A program made the translations under genes and the position numbers. The notes under the pieces are model-generated. The model did not search any database and was not told the origin of the DNA. It was given only the letters and a program-made list of their open reading frames with translations. Shown here one piece after another: positions 16,653-24,599 of a stretch of DNA of 32,167 nt. The stretch's first letter is position 1, and the number at the start of each line of letters is the position of its first letter. Source of the stretch: Bdellovibrionota bacterium (GTDB lineage: Bacteria > Bdellovibrionota > Bdellovibrionia > Bdellovibrionales > JAEYZS01); assembly GCA_963169805.1 (NCBI GenBank), contig CAUJDY010000050.1:1-32167 (forward strand), read 5' to 3'.

Positions 16653-17648
16653 TTAGATCTCCTTCATATCCTTGAGTTTTCCAGAAACAACATCTTTTAT
16701 CTTTGAAATCGAAAACTCATCCTGCTCCTGAGTCTCTTCTTGTATTTTATCTTTTTTAAATATTTTATTTAATGTACTTGAAAAATCCTTTGGTGTTTCT
16801 TGAGGAACTTCTTCATCCATGAGTGCAAGAGTTTTGATGAGACTTATATTTTGATCTGTTACACCTATTAAAATACTCTCGCCAGCAACACGAATGATTG
16901 CTAAGGATTTTTTTGGACCTAAATAATGTTGCGTTAAAACTTTTATCTGATTGTTTTTGTTTTTTGGTGCTTTAGCAAAATTTCTTTTTGCATAAAATCC
17001 AAATGCGGCCAAGAGGCCAAAAACAACAACCAAACTCAAAACCACACGGGCAGTTGTATTTGTTTTTTTATCTGTGTTAGCTACTCCAGATTTACTTAAA
17101 ACAGGAATTTCAGATTCCTTTAGGCTATTAATCTCTTCTTTTGTTAACTTGACTTGCGTTGCTTGTGCTTTTTCATTTTCTTTGGCGTCTTCTCTTGCAA
17201 CCCAATCTTGTGCTGCTTTTAAGTCCTCTTCGTTAACTTGAACAGAGGCCACACTTGCTACTGCATTTTTAATAACAAGCTTAAGAATATTCCCTTCTGC
17301 TACCAGCTGAGTTTGATTTTGATACTTCATAGCATCAGAGTTTAGTATGACACGAGTTCTAGCTAGCTTATTGCTAACTTTATAGGTGTAGATCGATTTA
17401 ACTATATCTTCACTAACGCTCGACTTCTGTGTACCTTTTAAGAGTTGAACAGATGGGAGATTTATCTGTACAGTCTCATTTATAAAATCAAGCGTAAACT
17501 GATCAGACTTGATATCCTGATTAAAATTAAGCTCAACTACATATCCATCGTCTGTTTTGTGATTCTTAACATCCACAAGTGATAAAACCTCACTTGCATT
17601 CGCATTTAAGCAAAACATACTAATAAGCATCCACATCAACGACTTCAT
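16653..17648 (-). CDS. fliO: FliO-like export-gate assembly protein with an N-terminal AMIN-like domain
   Basis: 331 residues, much longer than a typical FliO of about 120. A signal peptide (1-19) is followed by a beta-rich region (about 20-130) with VVELNFNQDI, VQINLP and TRVILNS, resembling an AMIN domain, which binds peptidoglycan-associated surfaces. A charged linker (140-200), a membrane segment (about 200-220) and a FliO C-domain (233-275: VLTQHYLGPKKSLAIIRVAG and LIGVTD) complete it. FliO helps FliP assemble into the channel. The extra domain would place a wall-binding module in the periplasm. The position between fliN and fliP supports the identity. The AMIN call is by pattern only. 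Confidence 0.85.
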   Translation of the reverse strand: MKSLMWMLISMFCLNANASEVLSLVDVKNHKTDDGYVVELNFNQDIKSDQFTLDFINETVQINLPSVQLLKGTQKSSVSEDIVKSIYTYKVSNKLARTRVILNSDAMKYQNQTQLVAEGNILKLVIKNAVASVASVQVNEEDLKAAQDWVAREDAKENEKAQATQVKLTKEEINSLKESEIPVLSKSGVANTDKKTNTTARVVLSLVVVFGLLAAFGFYAKRNFAKAPKNKNNQIKVLTQHYLGPKKSLAIIRVAGESILIGVTDQNISLIKTLALMDEEVPQETPKDFSSTLNKIFKKDKIQEETQEQDEFSISKIKDVVSGKLKDMKEI

Positions 17649-17680
17649 AACCCCTCTTTTTCTCGCATTTATTCAAAGAT

Positions 17681-18040
17681 TTACTTGAGCTGCTCAACTC
17701 TTTCTTGCGGAGAAATAATATCTGTGAGTCGAACTCCAAATTTTTCATTCACCACAACAGCTTCGCCCCTTGCTATGAGTTTATCATTAACAAGAACTTC
17801 CATTGGTTCCCCTGCTAATTTATTCAACTCAATAACACTTCCCTGTCCTAGGTTTAAAAGTTCAGAGACCAACATCTTTGTTCTTCCAAGTTCAGCTGTT
17901 AGCTTGAGTGGAATATCTAAAATGAGATCTACATTTCTCTCTCTTTTTGCCCCTGGAGCAGCAGTCGCAGCTACCGGATCTACCGGCGCACCTTGATCTA
18001 CCACTTCTTCTAATTTAGGAGCTGTGTTTTCTTCAGCCAT
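17681..18040 (-). CDS. fliN: FliN, flagellar C-ring protein
   Basis: A 119-residue protein. After an acidic, Ala/Pro-rich leader (about 1-38) comes a SpoA domain: DLILDIPLKLTAELGRT, then LLNLGQGSVIELNKLAGEP and GEAVVVNEKFGVRLTDI. FliN forms the lower part of the rotor C-ring with FliM and serves as docking point for export chaperones and for FlhG. The ATG has a GGGGG run 7 bases upstream. It lies 23 bases downstream of fliM. Confidence 0.96.
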   Translation of the reverse strand: MAEENTAPKLEEVVDQGAPVDPVAATAAPGAKRERNVDLILDIPLKLTAELGRTKMLVSELLNLGQGSVIELNKLAGEPMEVLVNDKLIARGEAVVVNEKFGVRLTDIISPQERVEQLK

Positions 18041-18062
18041 CGTTCCCCCTTAATTGTTTCTC

Positions 18063-19064
18063 TTATGTCTTACTTGTTTTTCTTGTTAATTTTACTGCTC
18101 GATTACCATGACTTACGCCGTAGTAAGCCTTAAACTTTTTCACACCCTCAATTTGAACATCAAATTCACCAGTTACATCTTGATTAAGTGGAATCACATC
18201 GCCCACCTTCAACTCCATGAGATCTTTCATTTGAATATCAGCCTCACCAAGACGAACTAGAACTTCGCACTCTGTTTCTAAAAGTTGTTCTGTAAGGGTA
18301 TGTATCCAAAGTTTTTTATCTGTTTGATCGGATTCAACTTGGAAGCCAGACGCCAGTTTTTGTTTGATAGGTTCAATAGTCGCATACGGAATAACAAGAG
18401 TTATAGTTCCGTTAGCATTTTCTAACTCCACGTCAAATGTTGTAGCAATAACAACATCTGTAGGAGGAACAATACCCACAAACTGCGGATTCACTTCTGT
18501 TCTTACAAAATGGCAATCTATTTTATGGACAGAGGCCCATGCATTCTCAAGATCTGTAATAGCAAGCTCAACAACCTTACGAATAATTGACAACTCAATC
18601 GGCGTAAATTCTTTGCCATCTGCCTTTGTATAAGGTCTATCCGTTCCTCCAAAAAAGCTATCTACTAGAGAGTAAGCAAGTTTACTTTCAATCACAAATA
18701 GAGCTGACCCTCTGAGTTCATTAAATCTTAGAACCGACATAGAAGTTGGCAGCGGTAGTGTATTGATGAACTCTCCAAACTTTAAGAAGTCTGTAGATGC
18801 TAAATTTAGAGTCGCAATTTTTCTTAACGCTGACGACAAAGAAACTCGAAAAGCTCTCATGAATTTTTCATAAATAACATCAAGCTGTGGAAAGCGGGCT
18901 CTAATAATTCGGTCTTGAGAAGTTAAATCATAAACAACAACACCTTTATCATTGGCACCGCCTGCTTGTCCTGCATCGCCTCCTGCACCACCGGCTGCAA
19001 CTTCTCCCTCAGAAACTGCCGCTAACAGAGCATCAACTTCACTTTGCGATAACACCTGATTCAT
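18063..19064 (-). CDS. fliM: FliM, flagellar switch protein
   Basis: 333 residues. The N-terminal peptide LSQSEVDALLAAVSEGE is the known CheY-phosphate binding motif. A Gly/Ala-rich linker follows, then the middle CheC-like domain (about 50-225, with RFPQLDVIYEKFMRAFR and LFVIESKLAYSLVDSFFGG) and the C-terminal SpoA domain (about 245-325). It forms the C-ring that reverses rotation in response to chemotaxis signals. The ATG has AAGGGGAAA upstream. It lies between fliL and fliN. Confidence 0.97.
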   Translation of the reverse strand: MNQVLSQSEVDALLAAVSEGEVAAGGAGGDAGQAGGANDKGVVVYDLTSQDRIIRARFPQLDVIYEKFMRAFRVSLSSALRKIATLNLASTDFLKFGEFINTLPLPTSMSVLRFNELRGSALFVIESKLAYSLVDSFFGGTDRPYTKADGKEFTPIELSIIRKVVELAITDLENAWASVHKIDCHFVRTEVNPQFVGIVPPTDVVIATTFDVELENANGTITLVIPYATIEPIKQKLASGFQVESDQTDKKLWIHTLTEQLLETECEVLVRLGEADIQMKDLMELKVGDVIPLNQDVTGEFDVQIEGVKKFKAYYGVSHGNRAVKLTRKTSKT

Positions 19065-19092
19065 GACTTTCCCCTTAAAAAATCAACTCACC

Positions 19093-19644
19093 TTAATTCA
19101 ATAAAAATTCTGTAAACAAGACGCTTTTAATTTTTCCTCTTGTTAAAAATGAATTTAGTCTGTTTTTTATTTCTTCTCTTAAATTATCTTTTCCTTCTCG
19201 TTCAGCTATTTGTTCGTATGTTTTTGACGATAGGATAATAATGATAATGTCTCGGATCTGAGGTTTGCGGCGTTCAATTTCCTCTGTGACTTCTGCACTT
19301 TTTTGCTCGACTTCTAATTCCAGTGTGACACGGGCGATTTTTCCACCACGACTACCAGCAAGATTAACAAAGAATGTTTCGATTGGAATAAACTCACCAA
19401 TGAATGGATCTTCTGTTGCTTCTTTATCTTGTTGCTGTTTTTCACCTTCAACAACTTGGTCAATTGTTGTTGCTTGCTCCTGCTTCTTTTTTCCCAAATA
19501 AAGCATAGCTCCAACACCAAGCACGACCAAGATATTGAACACACTTAGGATAATGAATAATATCGGCTTTTCTTTTCCAGAAGCCGGCGCTGCAGCTTCT
19601 GGCGCTGGTGCAGCGGCGGCTTCTTTGGCTTTTTCTTCTGCCAC
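19093..19644 (-). CDS. fliL: FliL, stator-associated flagellar membrane protein
   Basis: A 183-residue single-pass inner-membrane protein. The N-terminus is rich in Ala, Glu and Pro, followed by a membrane helix (about 28-49), then a charged linker and the periplasmic stomatin-like domain with FIPIETFFVNLA, ARVTLELEVEQ and ending FTEFLLN. FliL forms a ring around the stator and affects motor torque. The start is GTG at 19642-19644 with GAAGGA upstream, about 30 bases from the predicted sigma-54 start site. It is the first gene of the flagellar run. Confidence 0.93.
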   Translation of the reverse strand: MAEEKAKEAAAAPAPEAAAPASGKEKPILFIILSVFNILVVLGVGAMLYLGKKKQEQATTIDQVVEGEKQQQDKEATEDPFIGEFIPIETFFVNLAGSRGGKIARVTLELEVEQKSAEVTEEIERRKPQIRDIIIIILSSKTYEQIAEREGKDNLREEIKNRLNSFLTRGKIKSVLFTEFLLN

Positions 19645-19686
19645 GTTCCTTCTCCTTCAAGACGGTTTTCTGTCATTGAATTATGA

Positions 19687-19703
19687 AGCAACAGTTGTAC
19701 CAA
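19687..19703 (-). promoter_or_regulatory. Sigma-54 promoter for the fliL-fliA flagellar run
   Basis: On the minus strand, TTGGTACAACTGTTGCT shows the invariant GG and GC of a -24/-12 promoter separated by exactly 10 bases. It closely matches TTGGCAC-N5-TTGCT. Transcription would start near 19675, about 30 bases upstream of the fliL GTG. Sigma-54 control of mid-class flagellar operons is well known in many flagellated lineages. No enhancer-binding regulator is encoded in this window. Confidence 0.65.
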
Positions 19704-19821
19704 CCCGACTTTGTGCTCGTTTTTTGATTTTAAAACTCTTTTGTTTCAGACTATAAAAACAAGAGTTGGTTTTTTGTCTTTTTTTGACAAAGAAAACAAT
19801 TGGTCGAGTTAGTTTTTTGAC

Positions 19822-20607
19822 TTATCTAACAAAGCCTAAAAGCTCACTATGAATTTGAGGAACAGAAGCGACGATACAAGAATCTTGTAGACTAAAGTCT
19901 TGTCCATCCTGATTGGTTACGATTCCACCGGCTTCCTTGATAAGAAGAGATCCTGCGGCTGTATCCCATTCTTTTAAGCCAAACTCCCAAAAGCCATCTA
20001 AACAACCTTCGGCCACTAAACATAACTCTAATGCGGCAGCTCCAGAGCGCCTCACTCCGCGTGTCTTCTCAATTAGTTTTTTAAAAATATCAATTTGATG
20101 ATCTAAATCTCTTCCACCATACGTCATGAATCCTGTAGCAATTAAGCTTCTGCCTAAATCTTGAGCTCTGGAAACCTTCAGTGGATAGACTTGTCCCTCA
20201 GCTTCACAAAAAGCTCCTTGGCCCGCAATTGCATAATAGGTTTTTGCAAAAGGACCCGCATCTACAACTGCCACTTCAACTTTCCCTTGAATTTCTAGGG
20301 CAATGCTACAGCAAAAAAATGGATATCCATGAATATAATTTGTGGTCCCATCCAAAGGATCAAAAATCCAACGCCCCTTTTTTGCTTGGGCAGATTTTTC
20401 ATGTCCCTCTTCTTCTCCTAAAATATCAAACTCAGGAGTATGAGATCTGAAAATACTACGTATCATTGACTCGCTTTCCTGGTCCGCATTGCTAACTAGA
20501 CTTGAGTCTTGTTTATTTTGAATCTGCAGAATCTTTCTATAATAAGAAAGATGAATTTTTCGAGCCTCAAGGGCCGCAAATTTCGCGATATCTAGATACT
20601 TCTTCAT
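19822..20607 (-). CDS. suhB: Inositol monophosphatase family protein (SuhB-like)
   Basis: A 261-residue Mg-dependent phosphatase. The metal-binding motifs are in order: GEEEGHE at 64-70, DPLDGTTN at 83-90 and EWDTAAG at 213-219, which is the complete FIG/IMPase active site. Typical substrates are inositol-1-phosphate, and in some bacteria the protein also aids rRNA maturation. The substrate here is not known. The gene lies 177 bases upstream of fliL on the same strand. No strong terminator is visible between them, so read-through into the flagellar genes is possible. Confidence 0.92.
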   Translation of the reverse strand: MKKYLDIAKFAALEARKIHLSYYRKILQIQNKQDSSLVSNADQESESMIRSIFRSHTPEFDILGEEEGHEKSAQAKKGRWIFDPLDGTTNYIHGYPFFCCSIALEIQGKVEVAVVDAGPFAKTYYAIAGQGAFCEAEGQVYPLKVSRAQDLGRSLIATGFMTYGGRDLDHQIDIFKKLIEKTRGVRRSGAAALELCLVAEGCLDGFWEFGLKEWDTAAGSLLIKEAGGIVTNQDGQDFSLQDSCIVASVPQIHSELLGFVR

Positions 20608-20798
20608 GTTCCTCTTTTATGGCTGCAGACACATATTTGCTAGCAATAATGTGTCATTACTTGATCTTTTTAAGATTATGACACAGTACTCTACTTGTGA
20701 ATACGTATTAGGGCATGTCCTAAAGTCGAGAAAAAGATCTTTTAGACGCTTTGACAAACGCAGCATTCACCAGAAAAATAATAAAGAGAGTCTATTAT

Positions 20799-20825
20799 TA
20801 AGGCTTTGTGAAAATGGGTCGATAA
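20799..20825 (+). promoter_or_regulatory. Putative FliA (sigma-28) promoter upstream of the SPOR protein gene
   Basis: TAAGGCTT-N11-GTCGATAA matches the flagellar consensus TAAAGTTT-N11-GCCGATAA at 13 of 16 positions, with exact spacing. Transcription would start near 20832, about 48 bases ahead of the ATG at 20880. FliA itself is encoded in this window. A chance match in a 270-base intergenic region cannot be excluded. Confidence 0.45.
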
Positions 20826-20879
20826 GAACGAGCTATCGGCAAGAGTCACAAATTCAATCCACTCTCAGGGAGTTTTTAG

Positions 20880-21689
20880 ATGATAAAATTAAATCAAAAT
20901 GGCGGTTCCAAAACAGACACAGTGGTAAAACTCATACTGGTGTTTTTTGTATCCCTACTATCTTTTAGCGTAGGTACGTTTGTTGGAAAGCAATTTAGTG
21001 ATAGCCAACATAGACTTGCAGCTCTAGAAAGTGATTATCAAAGCGAGGCAAACGAAGGGCGATCTACAGCATCTGTACCTTCTGAAGGTCTTGAGGTTCA
21101 ACCTAACGAAATTCTCTCTCAAGATGATGTTGCTAAACTTGCAGAAGAGTTTGTTCAAGAAACAAAACCAGCAGCGCCGGCTAAACGGGACGTTGCAAAC
21201 GCACCAAGTGAAAAAGCAGAGGAAGATTTAAAGCCAACAATAAAAGATTCAAATACGACAGAAGCAACTGTTCAAAAAGAGGAAGTAAAACTAAGACCAC
21301 TTCAAGAAACTAAGGCGCCGACAAAAGCAGTTTCGCCTCAAGATGCTGCCCAAAAAGTTGCAGAAGGTAAGCCTGCAGTTCAGCCTGTTGCAAAACCAGA
21401 GGCTCCAAAGAAAATTGAACTTCCTAAAGTTACGGCAACAGATGTGCAAGGTAAGTATACCATTCAAGTCTCTTCTCATCCGAATGAAGGCGATGCAAAA
21501 TCACAAGCCTCTGATCTTGTTTCTAAGGGTTACAGTGCCTTTTACGTTCCAGCACAAATTGATGGGAAAACTTGGTATCGCGTCAGCGTAGGAAACTTTT
21601 CAACTGCAGACACTGCAAAAGAATATCTCTCAAAAATTAAATCAAACGCGTCTTTCAAAGATGCAATTGTTAGAAAAGTCGTGCAATAA
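20880..21689 (+). CDS. Membrane-anchored SPOR-domain protein
   Basis: A 269-residue bitopic protein with a short cytoplasmic N-terminus, one membrane helix (about 16-36), a long Glu/Lys/Pro/Ala-rich periplasmic linker (40-185), and a C-terminal SPOR domain (about 191-269: GKYTIQVSSHPNEGDAK, TWYRVSVGNFS). SPOR domains bind glycan strands stripped of stem peptides and often target proteins to the division septum. The layout resembles FtsN or DamX-like proteins, but no catalytic part is present. CAGGGAG lies 7 bases before the ATG. A FliA-like promoter lies upstream and a GGCGCC hairpin terminates it. Confidence 0.85.
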   Translation: MIKLNQNGGSKTDTVVKLILVFFVSLLSFSVGTFVGKQFSDSQHRLAALESDYQSEANEGRSTASVPSEGLEVQPNEILSQDDVAKLAEEFVQETKPAAPAKRDVANAPSEKAEEDLKPTIKDSNTTEATVQKEEVKLRPLQETKAPTKAVSPQDAAQKVAEGKPAVQPVAKPEAPKKIELPKVTATDVQGKYTIQVSSHPNEGDAKSQASDLVSKGYSAFYVPAQIDGKTWYRVSVGNFSTADTAKEYLSKIKSNASFKDAIVRKVVQ

Positions 21690-21700
21690 AGATATTGATC

Positions 21701-21777
21701 AAAAGGCGCCTGCCGACATTCTGATACAAGATGCGTCTAACGCATCTTGTATCAGAAAGTCGGCAGGCGCCTTTTTT
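21701..21777. repeat. GGCGCC-family hairpin, bidirectional terminator
   Basis: The arms 21701-21735 and 21741-21775 form a 35-bp stem with a single mismatch and a TCTAA loop. The outer part starts AAAAGGCGCCTGCCGAC, as in the hairpins at 95-167 and 22399. The stem is followed by T6 on the plus strand and T4 on the minus strand. It separates the SPOR gene from a convergent gene whose stop codon lies 4 bases beyond it. Confidence 0.92.
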
Positions 21778-21778
21778 A

Positions 21779-22348
21779 TTACTCAACCATTTTGATTTGC
21801 TTACCGTCAAAGTTAGAATCAACTTCAGTCTTTACAATGCGATCTTTTCTATAGTGCAACCACATATCTGGTTTTTTATCATTATTTCTATCAATTTCTT
21901 TAAGTCTTAATTCATCGTTAAACCAGTAGCGCCATTCATTCGTTGAACCAAATGAGACCGTCTTTTTAAGTAGTTTACCCGTTTTAGAATCATACTCCGT
22001 AACGTCATCTACTTTTCCATCAAAATCTAAATCTGATTCTAATTTTACAAGAATTTTATTTCTATAGTGCCGAGCTAAATCCCACTTGTTATCACCATTT
22101 AGATCAAACACCTGCATCAAAAGACGTCTTTCTACGTCTGTATCTTTTTTCTCAAAAATAAAAGCGACCGTAATTTTTGAATCCTCTAGAGATTTTTGTT
22201 TTTCAACAATCCAATCTGACTTTTTTGTTTCAACATACTGACTTAACGAAAGCTTCGAAAAATCAATATAATCAGCTTTAAGTGGATCTGTTAAATTGGC
22301 ATTGACGATTGTTGTAATGGCAATGAGAAGTAAAAAAATTGTTTTCAT
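21779..22348 (-). CDS. Exported protein with aspartate-rich (EF-hand/dockerin-like) repeats
   Basis: A 189-residue protein with a signal peptide (about 1-17, ending VNAN). The mature part carries at least four acidic loops of the form D-x-N/D-x-D-x-x-x-D: DLNGDNKWD, DLDFDGKVDD, DRNNDKKPD and DSNFDGKQ. Each sits beside an aromatic strand such as RHYRNKIL or LHYRKDRI. Such loops often bind calcium. No enzyme domain is recognised. The protein probably acts in the periplasm or outer envelope. Its stop lies directly against the 21701 hairpin, and its start is 50 bases from the 22399 hairpin. Confidence 0.7.
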   Translation of the reverse strand: MKTIFLLLIAITTIVNANLTDPLKADYIDFSKLSLSQYVETKKSDWIVEKQKSLEDSKITVAFIFEKKDTDVERRLLMQVFDLNGDNKWDLARHYRNKILVKLESDLDFDGKVDDVTEYDSKTGKLLKKTVSFGSTNEWRYWFNDELRLKEIDRNNDKKPDMWLHYRKDRIVKTEVDSNFDGKQIKMVE

Positions 22349-22398
22349 TGCTCTAGATTATCACACGCATTTTCTCTGGAATATGCGACAAAAGTCTA

Positions 22399-22473
22399 AA
22401 AAGGCGCCTGCCGACTTTCTGATGCATGCTGCGTTTGACGCTGCATGCATCAGAAAGTCGGCAGGCGCCTTTT
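22399..22473. repeat. GGCGCC-family hairpin between co-directional genes
   Basis: The arms 22399-22433 and 22439-22473 form a 35-bp stem with one mismatch and a TTTGA loop. The outer part AAAAGGCGCCTGCCGAC plus TTTCTGAT is the same as in the 21701 hairpin, but the inner stem GCATGC differs and is still paired. On the minus strand the stem is followed by T5, so it probably terminates the beta-barrel gene at 22483. Confidence 0.92.
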
Positions 22474-22482
22474 GTTGATTGA

Positions 22483-23016
22483 CTAGAATAAGAGTCCTAG
22501 TCGAACCGTCACTTCAAAAGTGAGTTCGGGATTTAGTTTTTTGGAGTACAAACCTTTTCCTTCAAAATTGATAACAAATTTTTTTGAAATTTCAGACCAA
22601 ATACCACCACCAATTTTTGCTACCGGCTCCCATACAGAGGAGTCTTTTCTTTTAGTTCCGGCAAAGTCATACTCAACAAAATTCTTAAAAACACCTAATC
22701 CTAAAATGGCATAAGGGTTCATAATACGATCTGCTTCGTAATCTACAAAAAAAGCAGCATAAGCCGTTGCTTCAAAGTGCTTGTTTTCAATTGAAAGGGA
22801 GCCCTCTTTACTAGAATCTTTGTAGTGTAAAACTTCACCCATAAATATCCATCTGTCTGCCTTATATCCCCCAGCAATCAACATCGGTACTTCTAATTCG
22901 AACTCTCGAGTTGAGTCTTCTGTAAATCGTGCCTCTGCGCCAAGCAAGCCAAATCCTTGCGCATACACAAAATCAAAACTCAGAAAAAATATAAATAAAA
23001 TAAAAATATTTTTCAT
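22483..23016 (-). CDS. Small outer-membrane beta-barrel-like protein
   Basis: A 177-residue protein with a signal peptide (IFILFIFFLSFDFVYAQG). The mature part alternates hydrophobic and polar residues in strand-like segments (FELEVPMLIAGGY, WIFMGEVLHY, FEATAYAAFFVDYEA and AILGLGVFKNF). It ends in VTVRLGLLF, with the C-terminal Phe that many outer-membrane barrels use for assembly by BAM. An eight-stranded barrel is likely. No specific family is recognised. The ATG begins directly after the stop of the lipoprotein gene, with which it is probably co-transcribed. Confidence 0.65.
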   Translation of the reverse strand: MKNIFILFIFFLSFDFVYAQGFGLLGAEARFTEDSTREFELEVPMLIAGGYKADRWIFMGEVLHYKDSSKEGSLSIENKHFEATAYAAFFVDYEADRIMNPYAILGLGVFKNFVEYDFAGTKRKDSSVWEPVAKIGGGIWSEISKKFVINFEGKGLYSKKLNPELTFEVTVRLGLLF

Positions 23017-24411
23017 TTAGAAACCTTGGCATTCTTTGATTTTAGAGTAGGAATTTCCGGATTGAGACAAGAAATCTTTCATATAACCGCAGATAGTCTT
23101 CTTCTGTTCATCATTAAATTGATCAGATACAAATCCAGATAAAATCACATCGTGCGAAAGATACTCATCTTGATCTTTATTTTCATTGAACAATTCAAGA
23201 TTTTTTCTGAGATGAGTAAGACTACCTATTATCCATCTTCCAATTTCCACACGTTTTGTTGCAAAGTCTCCGTCCATAGTTACATTTGAAATTGCTCTTA
23301 GAAGTTTTGCATACATTGCTCCGTAATAGTAGAACTTTGCCCTTACAGACACTTTTGAACTTGATACGTCTGGCTTAGGAGAACTCACTTGTTGAGAGGT
23401 TTCTTCTTCTACAAAAGTTGCAAAATTAAAATCTTCTTTTGCTGTTCTATCAGATAACATTCTTAAAACTTCTGGGGATATTCTTCTTTCTTCAAAAGAA
23501 AATAATTTTAATTCTTCAACATCTTTAAAAGTAGGATCGGCAGCTATCTCATGACCAGTCATAAGCCATGACCAATAATCTGAAAGACCTTCCGAAAGCG
23601 CATTGAGCATTAAAAAATTATAACCCTTCGGTCCCTCTTGAATTCTTCTAACGTCTTGCCTAAAAATTTTATCTTCATCCTCCGTCAATCCACTAGCAGA
23701 TAATTTTGCAACAGCAGGATCTGAGGCTGTCAGATTATTAGCAACAATACGATTTTTAATAATCTCCTGCCTTCTAGTTTCAATTTCTTCGTTCATACCA
23801 AACAGAACAAGCTCATGCGGTCTTACTAAACGTTCAAATATTGCATGAAAATGCTCGTGTGCAATAAGACCAAGATTCAACGGCGCAGGAACATGACTGT
23901 TATCAAATTTATATACGACAATGCGATCATAGCCCGGCATATAGGCTAAATTATTTTTCCAAAACCTTGATACACCCTCTGAAGATTTAAATGGCTCAGT
24001 TTGTATGGAAAGAACTCTTGGGAAGGTGAGCAAACCATTAAGACCAACAGCCTTATCAAACTTAAGAAGTTGTTCCATATTATAATAAAGCCCATAGTAC
24101 ATCATCGTGTTTGTATCCATTGGCATTAGCACTCCCGAGCTATTCACGCGATAAATTGCCCTAGGGATTTGATCTTCTATTTTTGTAGGGTAAAATTTAG
24201 AGTTAATTCGAATTTTAATCTGAGAACTTTCAACTGTGACAGGATCTTCTAAAGTCTCCAAAGTTCTATCGACAAACCGCCCCTTCCCATTTTCATCATA
24301 TTCCAGGAGAGTCACTTTATAGGGTTTTTGTTCTTTGGAAGAAAATGGATTATTACATGCACCAATTCCGAAAATCGTAATAAAAGTGAGTAATAGTACG
24401 TTCCAATGCAT
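23017..24411 (-). CDS. Lipoprotein with zinc-metallopeptidase (gluzincin-like) motifs
   Basis: 464 residues. The lipobox GIGAC gives a lipidated Cys19, followed by Asn-Asn, which does not mark inner-membrane retention. The motif HEHFH (185-189) fits HExxH, in LGLIAHEHFHAIFERL. A second motif, NALSEGLSDYW (about 270-280), resembles the NExxSD helix of M4 and M36 peptidases, where the Glu is the third zinc ligand (here Glu274) and Asp278 supports it. This points to an envelope-anchored gluzincin of no family I can name. The preceding region has no recognised domain. It precedes the small barrel gene on the same strand. Confidence 0.7.
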   Translation of the reverse strand: MHWNVLLLTFITIFGIGACNNPFSSKEQKPYKVTLLEYDENGKGRFVDRTLETLEDPVTVESSQIKIRINSKFYPTKIEDQIPRAIYRVNSSGVLMPMDTNTMMYYGLYYNMEQLLKFDKAVGLNGLLTFPRVLSIQTEPFKSSEGVSRFWKNNLAYMPGYDRIVVYKFDNSHVPAPLNLGLIAHEHFHAIFERLVRPHELVLFGMNEEIETRRQEIIKNRIVANNLTASDPAVAKLSASGLTEDEDKIFRQDVRRIQEGPKGYNFLMLNALSEGLSDYWSWLMTGHEIAADPTFKDVEELKLFSFEERRISPEVLRMLSDRTAKEDFNFATFVEEETSQQVSSPKPDVSSSKVSVRAKFYYYGAMYAKLLRAISNVTMDGDFATKRVEIGRWIIGSLTHLRKNLELFNENKDQDEYLSHDVILSGFVSDQFNDEQKKTICGYMKDFLSQSGNSYSKIKECQGF

Positions 24412-24561
24412 TTGAGGATCCTTTATGGTGTTACGTCTTATGCAGAGCTTGAGCCAATCTAAGGGCTCTCATATATTCAAGAATAAACCTTAAGTCATGA
24501 ATTTTTCTGTATTTTATAGCCTTATGAGGAGGTCACTTTTTAGTCACAGAGCCCAAATTTG

Positions 24562-24590
24562 TTGCCAATTTTAGCTAAACTTCATAGAGT
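24562..24590 (+). promoter_or_regulatory. Possible promoter for uvrD
   Basis: TTGCCA (24562-24567) and TAGAGT (24585-24590) are separated by 17 bases. Transcription would start near 24597, only 3 bases before the ATG, giving a nearly leaderless message. No ribosome-binding site precedes the ATG, which is consistent. The -10 box is imperfect. Confidence 0.35.
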
Positions 24591-24599
24591 GCATAGCTC

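Noticed and set aside
19741-19800. Intrinsic terminator between suhB and fliL
   Set aside because: A TTTGTC/GACAAA stem exists but no T tract follows on the minus strand.
20606-20968. Plus-strand frame of 120 codons
   Set aside because: It runs through the suhB/SPOR intergenic region and overlaps the SPOR start in another frame; no ribosome-binding site or recognisable features.
22296-22478. Plus-strand frame of 60 codons reading through the 22399 hairpin
   Set aside because: Its coding sequence is mostly the palindrome and the antisense start of a real gene.
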